Origin: Longimicrobiales bacterium
GTDB lineage: Bacteria; Gemmatimonadota; Gemmatimonadetes; Longimicrobiales; Gaopeijiaceae
NCBI GenBank assembly: GCA_958296005.1
Contig: CATQHQ010000002.1
Location: forward strand, 1,813,412 to 1,877,411
Direction of reading: 5' to 3'
Length of the DNA: 64,000 nt
Below, one piece after another: positions 9,704-19,815 of this stretch (its first letter is position 1; the number at the start of each line of letters is the position of its first letter). Under the pieces are notes generated by a model. That model was given only the letters and a program-made list of their open reading frames with translations, made no database searches and was not told the origin of the DNA. The position numbers and the translations under genes were made by a program.

Positions 9704-10219
9704 CTAGTTCTTAAGGGGCACCAGAACCATCGACATCTGGCGTCCTTCGAAGTTCGGGTACTGCTCGACCTTGGCACAGTCGCTCAGATCGTTGGTCATG
9801 CGCAGCAGCACCTCCCGTCCCAGATCGGGGTGGGCGGCTTGGCGGCCTCGGAACATCATCGTGAGCTTGACCTTGTTCCCTTCCGTCAGAAACCGGCGGG
9901 CATGGCGACGCTTGAACTCGTAGTCGTGGTCTTCGATGCCTGGCCGGAACTTGACTTCCTTGAGCTGGACCGTGTGCTGCTTTCTCCTCGCCTCGCGGGC
10001 GGCCCGGGCGGCCTTGTACTTGTACTTGCCGTAGTCCATCATGCGAACCACGGGCGGCCTCGAGTCGGGGGCAACCTCCACTAGGTCCAACCCCAGCTCC
10101 CCGGCCCGCGTGCGAGCTTCGTCCAGGGAGACGATTCCGACCTGCCCGCCTTCCTCTGCGATCAGGCGGATCGGGCTGATCCTGATCTGCTCGTTCACCC
10201 TGACACGTTTTTCTGCGAT
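9704..10219 (-). CDS. infC: Translation initiation factor IF-3, probable AUC start
   Basis: IF-3 keeps 30S subunits free and checks initiator tRNA and start codon. The N-domain (INEQIRIS-type opening, here VNEQIRISPIRLI) and the linker (RMMDYGKYKYKAARAAREAR) lead to the C-domain (LKEVKFRPGIEDHDYEFKRR, VKLTMMFRGRQ). I place the start at ATC 10219-10217: it is in frame, gives 171 residues, the family length, and lies 8 bases after the strong Shine-Dalgarno AAGGAGA. The first conventional start, GTG 10198, would sit about 30 bases from that site. Rare AUU or AUC starts are a known autoregulatory device of infC. Confidence 0.93.
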   Translation of the reverse strand: MAEKRVRVNEQIRISPIRLIAEEGGQVGIVSLDEARTRAGELGLDLVEVAPDSRPPVVRMMDYGKYKYKAARAAREARRKQHTVQLKEVKFRPGIEDHDYEFKRRHARRFLTEGNKVKLTMMFRGRQAAHPDLGREVLLRMTNDLSDCAKVEQYPNFEGRQMSMVLVPLKN

Positions 10220-10327
10220 CTTGGCACTCTCCTTGAGTTGCGAAAGGTTCTTCTCTGCGGAAGTCGGCTTGCCAAAGCGGGGTCCTCGGCGAGCCCCGAC
10301 TTGAAGCAGGTACAGATTTTAATCATC

Positions 10328-10345
10328 GCACCGACAAGGCGGTGC
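10328..10345 (-). terminator. Short hairpin between thrS and infC
   Basis: A perfect inverted repeat GCACCG / CGGTGC with a six-base loop lies 25 bases after the thrS stop. On the minus strand it is followed by GATGATTAAAATC, which is not a real T-tract, so it would be a weak attenuator or terminator at best. The spacer from 10220 to 10370 holds no gene. Confidence 0.3.
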
Positions 10346-10370
10346 AGTCAACGCGGCGGAGGGTCGATCC

Positions 10371-12293
10371 CTACCGCAGCGCCCGGCGGGCCACCTCGTC
10401 CCGGAGCCGTTCCGCGAAGGCGTCGCGGCTCATCGTCACCTGCTTCTTCTTGGCGCCGCGCTTGCGGACGGCCACCGTGCCCGCCTCCGCTTCCCGCTCC
10501 CCGACGATCGCCATGTACGGCACCTTCTGGGTCTCGGCGGAGCGGATGCGGTAGCCCAGCGTCTCCCGATCGTCCACTTCGGTCCGCAACCCGTCGCGGG
10601 CCAGCCGGTCCGCCAGCTCCCGGGCCGAGGCCGTCCACTGCTGGGAGACGGGAAGGACCGCGACCTGGCAGGGCGCCAGCCAGAGGGGGAACGCCCCCGC
10701 GTAGTGCTCGACCAAGCCGCCTATGAAGCGCTCCATCGAGCCCAGCAACGTCCGGTGGATCACGACGGCGTTGTGTCGGCGGTTGTCGGCCCCTACGTAC
10801 TCCAGGCCAAAGCGCTCCGGCATCAGGAAGTCCAGCTGGAACGTGCCCCCTTGCCACTCCCGGCCCAGGGCGTCGGTGACCAGGATGTCCACTTTGGGGC
10901 CGTAGAAGGCACCGCCGCCCTCGTCCAGCTCGTAGTCGAGTCCCCGGTCGCGGAGCACGCGGGCCAGACGCTCCGAAGCCGCGTCGTAGACCGCCGGGTC
11001 GCCGATCGCCTTTTCGGGCCGGGTGGAAAGCGCGGTTCTGTATTCGTAGCCGAAGACGCGCAGCAGGTAGTCCCCCAGGTCCAGAAGGCGGGCGTACTCC
11101 TCCTCGATCTGGTCCTCGCGGATGAAGATGTGGGCGTCGTCCTGGGTGAAGGAGCGGACCCGCAGCATCCCGTGGAGGGCGCCGGAACGCTCGTAGCGGT
11201 AGCACGTCCCCAGCTCGGCGTAGCGCAGGGGCAGGTCGCGGTACGACCGGACGTCGGAGCGGTAGATCATGAAGTGATGGGGGCAGTTCATCGGCTTCAT
11301 GCGGAAGCGCGTCCCGTCGTCGTCCATGGCGGGGAACATGTCGTCCGCGAAGACCTCCAGGTGGCCCGACAGCTTGTACAGCTCCTCGCTGGCCACATGG
11401 GGCGTGAAGACAATCTCGTAGCCGTGGTCGATCAGCGTCTTCTTCAGGAACTCCTCGACGACGTGGCGGACCCGTCCCCCGCGCGGGTGCCAAAGGACGA
11501 AGCCCGGGCCGACCTCGTCCTGGATCGAGTAGAGGTCGAGTTGCTTGCCCAGCACCCGGTGGTCGCGTCGCTTGGCCTCCGCGATCCGGTGGAGGTGGGT
11601 CTTCAGGTCGCTCTTGCGGAAGAAGGCGGTGCCGTAGATGCGCTGGAGCATCTGTCGCTTTTCGTCGCCCCGCCAATACGCGCCGGCGACGCTCAGCAGC
11701 TTGTAGTGCTTGAGGCGACCGGTGCTCGGGACGTGAGGACCCCGGCAGAGGTCGAGGAAGGGGCCGTCGCGGTAGACGGTGATCGTCTCGTCGTCGGCGA
11801 GCTCCTCCAGTCGCTCCAGCTTGAGGGGGTCGTCGGCAAAGAGTTCCCGGGCCTCTTCCTTGGCGACGACCTGCCGCTCGAAGGGGTGGTCGGCAGCCAC
11901 GACGGCGGCCATGCGCTCCTCGATGGCGGCCACCTGCTCCGGCGTGAAGGGCTGCGGCACGTCAAAGTCGTAGTAGAAGCCGTCGTCGATGGCGGGGCCG
12001 AAGCCGATGCCCGCGGCGGGCACGATCTCGCGAACGGCGGTCGCCAGGACGTGCGCCGCCGAGTGGCGGAGGACGGGCAGCGCCTCCGGGTCGCGGTCGG
12101 TGAGGAGGCGGACTTCCGCGCCGTCGGGGATCGGCCGGTTCAGGTCCACGACTTCGCCGTTCACGACGGACGCCAGGGCGGCGCGGGCCAAACCGGGGGA
12201 GATATGGGCGGCCAGGTCGGCGGCGGTGGCGCCAGGGGGCAGCTCTGCGACGCTGCCGTCGGGGAGGACGGCTCGAACCGAGGTGTCGGGCAT
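10371..12293 (-). CDS. thrS: Threonine-tRNA ligase
   Basis: A 640-residue class II synthetase of normal length. It has the N-terminal TGS domain (residues 1-65, VRAVLPDGSVAELPPGATAA), the editing domain with HSAAHVLA and the downstream zinc-site region, and the catalytic core with MKPMNCPHHFMIYRS, YRDLPLRYAELGTCYRYERS, GMLRVRSFTQDDAHIF and VVIHRTLLGSMERFIGGLVE. A C-terminal anticodon-binding domain follows (VAVLPVSQQWTASARELADR). It charges tRNA-Thr and clears Ser mischarging. It starts 4 bases after the upstream cyanophycinase-like gene ends and stands just before infC, the common gene order. Confidence 0.97.
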   Translation of the reverse strand: MPDTSVRAVLPDGSVAELPPGATAADLAAHISPGLARAALASVVNGEVVDLNRPIPDGAEVRLLTDRDPEALPVLRHSAAHVLATAVREIVPAAGIGFGPAIDDGFYYDFDVPQPFTPEQVAAIEERMAAVVAADHPFERQVVAKEEARELFADDPLKLERLEELADDETITVYRDGPFLDLCRGPHVPSTGRLKHYKLLSVAGAYWRGDEKRQMLQRIYGTAFFRKSDLKTHLHRIAEAKRRDHRVLGKQLDLYSIQDEVGPGFVLWHPRGGRVRHVVEEFLKKTLIDHGYEIVFTPHVASEELYKLSGHLEVFADDMFPAMDDDGTRFRMKPMNCPHHFMIYRSDVRSYRDLPLRYAELGTCYRYERSGALHGMLRVRSFTQDDAHIFIREDQIEEEYARLLDLGDYLLRVFGYEYRTALSTRPEKAIGDPAVYDAASERLARVLRDRGLDYELDEGGGAFYGPKVDILVTDALGREWQGGTFQLDFLMPERFGLEYVGADNRRHNAVVIHRTLLGSMERFIGGLVEHYAGAFPLWLAPCQVAVLPVSQQWTASARELADRLARDGLRTEVDDRETLGYRIRSAETQKVPYMAIVGEREAEAGTVAVRKRGAKKKQVTMSRDAFAERLRDEVARRALR

Positions 12294-12297
12294 CTCT

Positions 12298-13212
12298 CTA
12301 GCCGCCCGGCGGCCAGGGCGTGCCGACGACCCGTCCCAGCTCCTGTTGGCCTCTGCTGGGACGGTACGCCTTGCGGGCCGCCATGTCGTAGAGGTCGCCG
12401 GGGGCCAGGAAGTAGAAGAGGCCGCCGGTGTCCAGAGTCGCTTGCGCGTCGTAGATGACGGCGTAGCTCTGGCCCACGACCTCGAAGCGGTCGCCCCGGA
12501 CCACGATCGCGGTGTTCTCGTCCAGACCGATCCCGAGCAGCTCGGGCTTGGCCCGGATCACCTCGATCAGGTCGAAGTGGCGGTTGCGCCGGAGCAGGTG
12601 CTGGTCGATGGCGACGCCCTTGAGGAAGCCCAGGCCGACCTCGTGGTCGCCCATCATGACCGTGTTGGTGCGGGTGTCGCCCCGGACCAGGTACGACCCC
12701 TGGATCGACGCGCCCGCCGACGAGCCGCCGATGACGCCCCCGCGCGCCAGCACGTCCCAGAGGGCGTCGTGGACCTTCGTGTTCAAGTAGGAATCGGCCA
12801 GGCGCCACTGGCGTCCCCCGGTGAACCAGACGCCTCGGGCTTGGCGCAGGGGCTCGGCGAAGGCGTCGGTGTCGGCGACTTCGGGGTCGTAGGTGTGGAG
12901 GACCGTCACGTCCCGAGCGCCTGCTTCCTCGAAGGGCCGCCGCCCCGAGAAGAACTGGTCGTAGTCGTCGCCGCCGCCGGCCGTGGGGATGACGACGATC
13001 GGCGCCGACGGGCCCCCTGCCAGCTCCACGAAGCGCCCGAAGACGGCCGGGTCGCGCAGTGCGCCCCCGGCGACGACCAGGCTGCCGCTCTCGGGACCGA
13101 CCTGCTGGGCCGAGGTGAGCGCCGGGGCGGCAAGTGCGAGGGCCGCGGCAACGGGCGGGGCGACGAGGCCTAGGACGAGGCCGAGACGGGCTCGGCGGCG
13201 GGAGATCTCCAT
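12298..13212 (-). CDS. Exported cyanophycinase-like peptidase (S51 family)
   Basis: A 304-residue protein with an Arg-rich start and hydrophobic signal (LGLVLGLVAPPVAAALALAA) likely cleaved after TSAQ. The mature part is a peptidase S51 / cyanophycinase fold: VVIPTAGGGDDYDQFF, GVWFTGGRQWRLADSY and the nucleophile elbow IGGSSAGASIQG with Ser165 as predicted catalytic serine. Cyanophycinase cleaves beta-Asp-Arg dipeptides from cyanophycin; many exported homologues act on external cyanophycin or other isoaspartyl peptides. No cyanophycin synthetase is in the window, so scavenging is the likelier role (inference). It is separated from thrS by only 4 bases. Confidence 0.85.
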   Translation of the reverse strand: MEISRRRARLGLVLGLVAPPVAAALALAAPALTSAQQVGPESGSLVVAGGALRDPAVFGRFVELAGGPSAPIVVIPTAGGGDDYDQFFSGRRPFEEAGARDVTVLHTYDPEVADTDAFAEPLRQARGVWFTGGRQWRLADSYLNTKVHDALWDVLARGGVIGGSSAGASIQGSYLVRGDTRTNTVMMGDHEVGLGFLKGVAIDQHLLRRNRHFDLIEVIRAKPELLGIGLDENTAIVVRGDRFEVVGQSYAVIYDAQATLDTGGLFYFLAPGDLYDMAARKAYRPSRGQQELGRVVGTPWPPGG

Positions 13213-13476
13213 GAGGGGAACCCAGGTTCGTGTGGGAAGTCGGGCGGGCGGGCGCGGCGCCCCCCGGAGAACGCGGCTTCTCCGAAAGCTACCGCGAAGG
13301 GTGGCCGGCGGAAGATCGGCTGGCTGGGGCTGGCCGCGGGCTGGCCGGGACCCCGGTACGCGAAACGGGGCCCGAGGCGTCGTCTTGGACGCGCCCCGGA
13401 CCCCGCCGACGGACCGAACCCCGAACCCGCCGCGACCGCCGCTGGCCGGAAGAGCCAGGGCGGTCGGCGACTGGTC
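13213..13476 (-). other. Intergenic spacer after groEL, with a small hairpin
   Basis: This 264-base GC-rich spacer separates groEL from the cyanophycinase-like gene. The only structure I see is an inverted repeat CGGAGAA / TTCTCCG with a six-base loop at 13265-13284. It has no T-tract on either strand, so it is not a canonical terminator. No gene or RNA is recognisable. Confidence 0.4.
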
Positions 13477-15437
<1,961 letters not shown>

Positions 15438-15505
15438 CGCTTCACTCCTTTTGGGATGGGAACTGGGTTTGCCCGGGGGGCGAGCAAGTCGCCCCGCGGA
15501 TTTTG

Positions 15506-15532
15506 CTAGCACTCAACGCGAGTGAGTGCTAA
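15506..15532 (-). promoter_or_regulatory. CIRCE operator (HrcA binding site) of groESL
   Basis: The minus strand reads TTAGCACTC, nine bases, GAGTGCTAG: a near-perfect CIRCE inverted repeat (consensus TTAGCACTC-N9-GAGTGCTAA, one mismatch in the last base). It lies 69 bases upstream of the groES ATG. CIRCE is bound by the repressor HrcA, which is inactivated when GroEL is occupied under heat stress, so groESL should be heat-inducible. hrcA itself is not in the window. Confidence 0.95.
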
Positions 15533-15570
15533 TAAGGTGGGCAAGCTGGGGATGGAGGTCAAGAGGGGGT

Positions 15571-15586
15571 GGCGGAACGTTCCGCC
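15571..15586. other. Perfect 16-bp palindrome at the island's left edge
   Basis: GGCGGAACGTTCCGCC is fully self-complementary. It lies where sequence shared with other island copies begins: the right half, from TTCCGCC onward, recurs at 24627, whereas the left half does not. It may be an operator, a hairpin, or a chance product of the junction. There is no T-tract. Confidence 0.5.
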
Positions 15587-15715
15587 TTGCCGGAGTGCCG
15601 ACCCTCGCTTAGCTTAATAGTGTTGGTCGTAATCGGCGGCCGGGCAGTCAACTATCCTGACGGGCCCGCTGCCTTCGCGCTCTCCGAGGACGACATGAGT
15701 GACTTGAGACAGTGA
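15580..15715 (+). repeat. Island leader repeat, copy 1 (gene-tail remnant plus start of CARDB gene)
   Basis: About 130 bases that recur at 19733-19815 (partial) and 24627-24752. Shared blocks include TTCCGCCTTGCCGGAGTGCC, GCCGGGCAGTCAAC and a frame ending SEDDMSDLRQ-stop. The stop of this frame overlaps the GTG start of the CARDB lipoprotein as GTGA, the same coupling used by real operon neighbours in this genome. I infer that it is the 3' end of a lost upstream gene that kept the leader and ribosome-loading signals. Confidence 0.6.
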
Positions 15716-17013
15716 ACTGGACAAAGTGGCCGTGCTGGGCGGTCGTCGTTGCCGCATCGGGTCTGGCGGCCTGTGGGGATTCGGGCACGGGACCGCCGCC
15801 CAACCGCGCACCCGAAATGCGGGGGTCAATACCCGACCAAGCGCTGACGCTGGGCGAGCCAGCGGCGACGGTGAACGTGGCGAACAACTTCGCGGACCCG
15901 GACGGCGATGCGCTGTCGTACACGGTCACGTCAAGCAACAGCAGCGTGGCCGCGGCAAGCATATCGGGCACCGTTGTGACAGTTCAGCCGGTCGCGCTGG
16001 GAACCGCCATAGCCACAGTGACGGCTCAAGACCCAGGCGGGCTGACGGCAAGCCTGAGCTTTGTCGTGACGGTGACGGGCTCGCCGGACCTGGTGGTGAG
16101 CGTGTCGCCGAACAGCGTGGCGGTTGCGCCCGGAGGCGAGTTTCGAGTACGCGTGACAGTCCGCAACCGAGGCGTCGTCGCGGCCCCCGCGACCAGGGTG
16201 AGGACGTTCGTGTCGGCGGACCCGGTGGTCACGACCTCGGACGAGGAGGTGGGCGATCCGTCCGACGTGCCGGCGCTCGGCCCGGGCGAGTCGGCGCAGA
16301 TAACCTACGTCTTAACACTGGACTCGTCGGTGCCGCCTGGGACCTATTGGCTGGGCGAGTGCGTGGACCCGGTGGAGGGAGAGTCGGACACGGACAACAA
16401 CTGCTCGGCGGCGCTCAGGATGACGGTGACGGGCTCCTCGCCGGACTTGGTGGCGAGCGTGTCGCCCGACAGCGTGGCGGCCACATCTGGAGTCAGCTTC
16501 GATTTCACGATCACCATCCGCAACCAGGGCAACGCAGCGGCACCTGCGACCACGGTGAGGGTATTCTCGTCGGCGAACTCGGAGATCACGACCTCGGACA
16601 GGGAGGTGGGCGAGACGTCCGTGCGGGCGCTCGGCCCGGGGGAGTCGGTGGAGGGAGACGCCTCGATAACGGTGACGGGGCCGTCGGGGGCCGTCGGATA
16701 TCTGGGCGTTTGCGTGGACCCGGTGGAGGGAGAGTCGGACACGGACAACAACTGCTCGGCGGCGCTCAAGGTCACGATTTCCGCGACCGGGGGTCTTCAA
16801 GTGGCAGGTGTGCCGGTCGCACAACGGCCCCGCGGATCGGTCGTCCGGCCTACCGGGCAGATCGAGTTCGGGCTAGTGGCTCGAAGCTCGCGGCCCAGTC
16901 CGGCAGGCGCGTGCCGGCTGAGTTCGTCGCCGCGTTCAAGCGCGTCGTCGCAACCGGTGCTCTGCCGGTCGGCAGGAAAGTTCGCACTGGTTGCGAAGCG
17001 ACCGCCGAGCTGA
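15712..17013 (+). CDS. CARDB-domain lipoprotein, island copy 1
   Basis: A 433-residue predicted lipoprotein starting at GTG 15712. The N-terminus [20 protein letters not shown] is a signal with a lipobox; Cys21 is the predicted lipid anchor. Residues 31-125 form a cadherin/Ig-like domain ([35 protein letters not shown]). Two CARDB adhesion-type domains follow, each opening SPDLV-VSVSP and closing [20 protein letters not shown] or a close variant. The last 70 residues are Arg/Ser/Pro rich with no recognisable fold but are conserved in the other copies. It likely presents a rod-like surface or periplasmic module. It precedes a broken LRR gene, the relation seen in the intact units. Confidence 0.85.
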   Translation: MNWTKWPCWAVVVAASGLAACGDSGTGPPPNRAPEMRGSIPDQALTLGEPAATVNVANNFADPDGDALSYTVTSSNSSVAAASISGTVVTVQPVALGTAIATVTAQDPGGLTASLSFVVTVTGSPDLVVSVSPNSVAVAPGGEFRVRVTVRNRGVVAAPATRVRTFVSADPVVTTSDEEVGDPSDVPALGPGESAQITYVLTLDSSVPPGTYWLGECVDPVEGESDTDNNCSAALRMTVTGSSPDLVASVSPDSVAATSGVSFDFTITIRNQGNAAAPATTVRVFSSANSEITTSDREVGETSVRALGPGESVEGDASITVTGPSGAVGYLGVCVDPVEGESDTDNNCSAALKVTISATGGLQVAGVPVAQRPRGSVVRPTGQIEFGLVARSSRPSPAGACRLSSSPRSSASSQPVLCRSAGKFALVAKRPPS

Positions 17014-17350
17014 GACCGACGGCGAGGACATCAACACCAAGGAGCTTTGCAACGCATCAAGATGTTCTTAGGGTTGGGCTGGGACGCACGGCGGCCGCAC
17101 TTGCCTTCGGGCTGGCGGCGACGGCAACGCGCAGCGACGAGTTGACCGAGCCTCCAGTCGAAGCGGCCCCGGCGGCGGGCGACGGCTTGCGACGACCGGT
17201 GGCGACCGCACCGTGCTGGTGGCTGTACGAAGCTACGGGCGGTTCGAACTGAACCGAGAACGACAACTGGCTGATCGACGCGCCGCTGGACGCGTGGCAC
17301 GGAGTCGAGACGGACGCAAGCGGCCGCGTTCAGGAGCTGTCCCTGTGGCG
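17014..17350 (+). pseudogene. Remnant of LRR lipoprotein gene, 5' part
   Basis: Matches the first ~110 codons of the intact LRR-protease genes but is broken several ways. The start ATG is lost at about 17050, the lipobox Cys is changed to Arg (LAATATRSDEL against LAATAACSDEL), a one-base deletion near 17190 shifts frame, and the Trp of SNWTKNDNW is a TGA stop at 17250. After the segment RVQELSLWRN the sequence jumps directly into the ATPase remnant, so the LRRs and protease domain are deleted. Confidence 0.8.
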
Positions 17351-18605
17351 CAACACTTCTGGCCCGGTGGTGGCGGGCGACCACTACTGCATTCCGCCTC
17401 TTTGACCGGGGCAACTTGGCCGATATCCAGCGGCTGATCGACCAAGAACGCTATTTCGTCCTCCATGCGCCGCGCCAGACCGGCAAGACCTCCGCGCTGC
17501 TCGCACTGCAACGCCTGCTGAACGCCGGAGGCGACTACCACTGCGTCTACGTCAACGTCGAAGCTGGGCAGCCGGCACGGGAAGACATGGCGCGGGTTGT
17601 GGGCACCGTGCTGGGAGAACTCGCGTCCCGGGCATACGACGCGCTCGGCGACGAATCGCTGGAAGAGATATGGCCGGGCGTCCTGGCGAAGCGCGGTCCC
17701 GACAGCGTCTTGCGCGAGGCGTTGACGCGCTGGGCTCGTGCCGTCCCCAAGCCGCTGGTGCTGCTGATCGACGAGATCGACGCTCTCGTGGGCGACTCTC
17801 TCCTGTCGGTGCTGCGACAGCTGCGCGCGGGCTACGACCTGCGCCCCGGAGGCTTCCCCCAGAGCGTGGTGCTGTGCCGCGTGCGGGACGTGCGCGACTA
17901 CCGCATCCATTCCGGCTCCGCCAACACCATGATCGCGGGCGGCAGCGCGTTCAACATCAAGGCGGAGTCGTTGCGCCTGGGCGACTTCTCCAGGAACGAA
18001 GTGCACGCGTTGCTCCGACAGCACACCGAGGAGACGGGCCAGCCCTTCGCAGACAGCGCGCTGGAGGCCGTCTGGACGCAGACCCGGGGCCAGCCGTGGC
18101 TGGTCAACGCGCTCGCCTATCAAACGTGCTTTCGGGGCGCCTCGGTGACGGACCGGTCCCGTCCGGTAGCCGAAGCCGACGTGCTGGAAGCCTGGGAGAC
18201 GCTGGTCCTCCGGCGGGATACGCATCTGGACCAGTTGACGGACAAGCTCCAGGAAGAGCGAGTGCGGCGCGTCGTTGAGCAGGCATTCCTGCAACGGCTC
18301 GTCAACAGCGGCAGGCGGATCGAGCGGGAGTACGGGCTGGGGCGAGGCCGCACGGATCTGCTGGTCGAGTGGCCGCAACGTGGCGGCGAGAAGTTCGTGG
18401 TCGAGTGCAAGGTGTTGCACAAGAGCTTGGAGCGCACCGTGGCCGAGGGCGTGGAGCAGACGGCGGGCTACATGACCGTTGCGACGCGGAGGCGGGTCAC
18501 CTAGTCGTCTTCGACCGGCGGAAGGGCCGGAGCTGGGACGAGAAGGTGTTCCGCGAGAGCCGGACGGCGGAGAGCGGCGCGGAGGTCGAAGTTTTAGGGA
18601 TATGA
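17350..18605 (+). pseudogene. P-loop ATPase with nuclease-like C-terminus, copy 1 (frameshifted)
   Basis: The longest surviving copy. An uninterrupted 362-codon frame (17416-18504) holds the Walker A region [19 protein letters not shown] and Walker B with LVLLIDEIDALVG, then a helical region, then TDLLVEWPQRGGEKFVVECK, which resembles the beta-strand pair of a PD-(D/E)XK nuclease fold. Three lesions remove function. One extra base near 17402 separates the N-terminus GPVVAGDHYCIPPL from the body. A stretch of roughly 100 residues is deleted after ERVRRVVE (compare 30983-31345). One missing G at 18475 (TACATGACC against TACATGGACC at 26574) shifts the C-terminus out of frame. The lost tail reads on to 18605. 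The family looks cytosolic; function is not established. Confidence 0.8.
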
Positions 18606-18763
18606 CAAGGTGGCCGTGCTGGCGGTCGTCGCCGCCTCCGGAGCTGCCGGCCATATGGGTGGGCGAATGCGTGGACCCGGTGGAGGGAGAGTCGGACACG
18701 GACAACCGGCACCTTGCCGGTCGGCAGGAGTTCGTGCTGGTTGCGAAGAGACCGCCGAGATGA
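18602..18763 (+). pseudogene. Internally deleted CARDB lipoprotein remnant
   Basis: A 53-codon frame starting ATG 18602, overlapping the ATPase tail stop as ATGA. It begins MTRWPCW like the intact CARDB gene at 26711, but a lost base destroys the lipobox. A large deletion joins the signal region to the end of the second CARDB domain ([17 protein letters not shown]) and the conserved tail VLVAKRPPR. It is unlikely to be functional, but it shows the ATPase-CARDB order of the unit. Confidence 0.75.
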
Positions 18764-19800
18764 GCCCGACGGCGAGGACATCAACACCAAGGAGTTCTGC
18801 TAGCGTGGAGATGTAATCAGGGATGCGCTGGGACGCGCGACGACCGCACTTGCCTTCGGGCTGGCGGCGATGGCGGCATGCAGCGACGAGTTGACGGAGC
18901 CTCTGGTCGAAGCGGTCCCGGCGGCGGCCGACAGCTTCGCGACGACCGCTGGCGACCACGACGTGCTGGTGGCTCTGTACGAAGCGACGGACGGTCCGAA
19001 CTGGACCAAGAACGACAGCTGGCTGACCGACGCGCCGCTTGGGGGGTGGCACGGAGTCCCTACGGACGCAAGCGGCCGCGTCCAAGAGCTGAGTCTGGGC
19101 AACAACGGCCTGACGGGCGAGGTCCCGGCCGAGCTGGGCAACTTGGCCAGCCTGCGGCAACTGCACCTGTTCGGCAACGCTCTGACGGGCGTGATTCCTC
19201 CTGCGTTCAGCGATCCGCCAAACCTGAAGGAGTTTAATTGGAATGAAAACGCTGGCTTTGTGTGCATCGGGCACACGGCGATTCATCAGCTTTGCCGAGA
19301 GCCTTGACGAGTAGGCAGGGCCGTTCTGCCACGAGGCCGACGCCGCCGTGCCTCCGGTCCGTCTACCATTCGACTCGATGATCCGCCTGGACATCGTCCG
19401 ACGGCTAGCTTCAGCCAGGGCCCCTTGGCCGACTGGTACGGGGTAGAGACGGATTCTATCTCCGGTCGCGTCTCCGGACTGGACTTGAGCCGAAACAGCC
19501 TGTCCGGCGAACTGCTGGGAAACTTGGCGTCGCTGGACTTGCTTCGAGAGTTGCGGCTCGACGGAAACGGCCAACTCGGCGGTCGTCTTTGGTCGCGAAT
19601 GACCGTCTTGCCGTTGCGGATTCTCTCATACGACGGCATGATCTTGTTTGAATCAACAGGGGGCCGGTCGTGGGACGACCACGACAACTGGCTGACCGGT
19701 GCGCCGCTGGACGCGCGCGGCACGGAGTCGAGATCGGCGGCCGGGCAGTCAACGATCCTGACGAGCCCGCTGCCTTCGCGACATCGGAGGACGACATAAG
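18764..19800 (+). pseudogene. LRR lipoprotein pseudogene (protease domain missing)
   Basis: Similar to the 5' half of the intact genes at 27985 and 31418. AAGGAG is kept, but the ATG is changed (CTAGCG for CTATGCG at about 18800) and TAA follows. The next frame runs to 19307 with [20 protein letters not shown], two LRR units ([20 protein letters not shown]) and the [17 protein letters not shown] cap. After a frame break, 19425-19799 carries the second cap module ([20 protein letters not shown]). The third module is fused to the leader repeat, so all later LRRs and the metzincin domain are gone. Confidence 0.78.
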
Positions 19801-19815
19801 TGACTTGAGACAGTG
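19733..19815 (+). repeat. Island leader repeat, copy 2 (short form)
   Basis: Recurrence of the leader in front of a CARDB gene: GGCGGCCGGGCAGTCAACGA through the frame [14 protein letters not shown], whose TGA overlaps GTG 19813. It lacks the first ~45 bases present in copies 1 and 3, because the left part is replaced by the LRR pseudogene. One ATG is ATA here, so the small frame cannot start on its own. Confidence 0.65.

Noticed and set aside
10220..10370. Riboswitch or T-box in the thrS-infC spacer
   Set aside because: It lies after thrS rather than before it, and only short hairpins are visible without specifier or T-box sequences.
13265..13284. Intrinsic terminator after groEL
   Set aside because: The 7-bp hairpin has no T-tract on either strand and lies about 190 bases beyond the stop.
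18602..18763. 53-residue product as a genuine small protein
   Set aside because: Its sequence is a deletion joint of the CARDB lipoprotein with a destroyed lipobox, so decay is the simpler reading.
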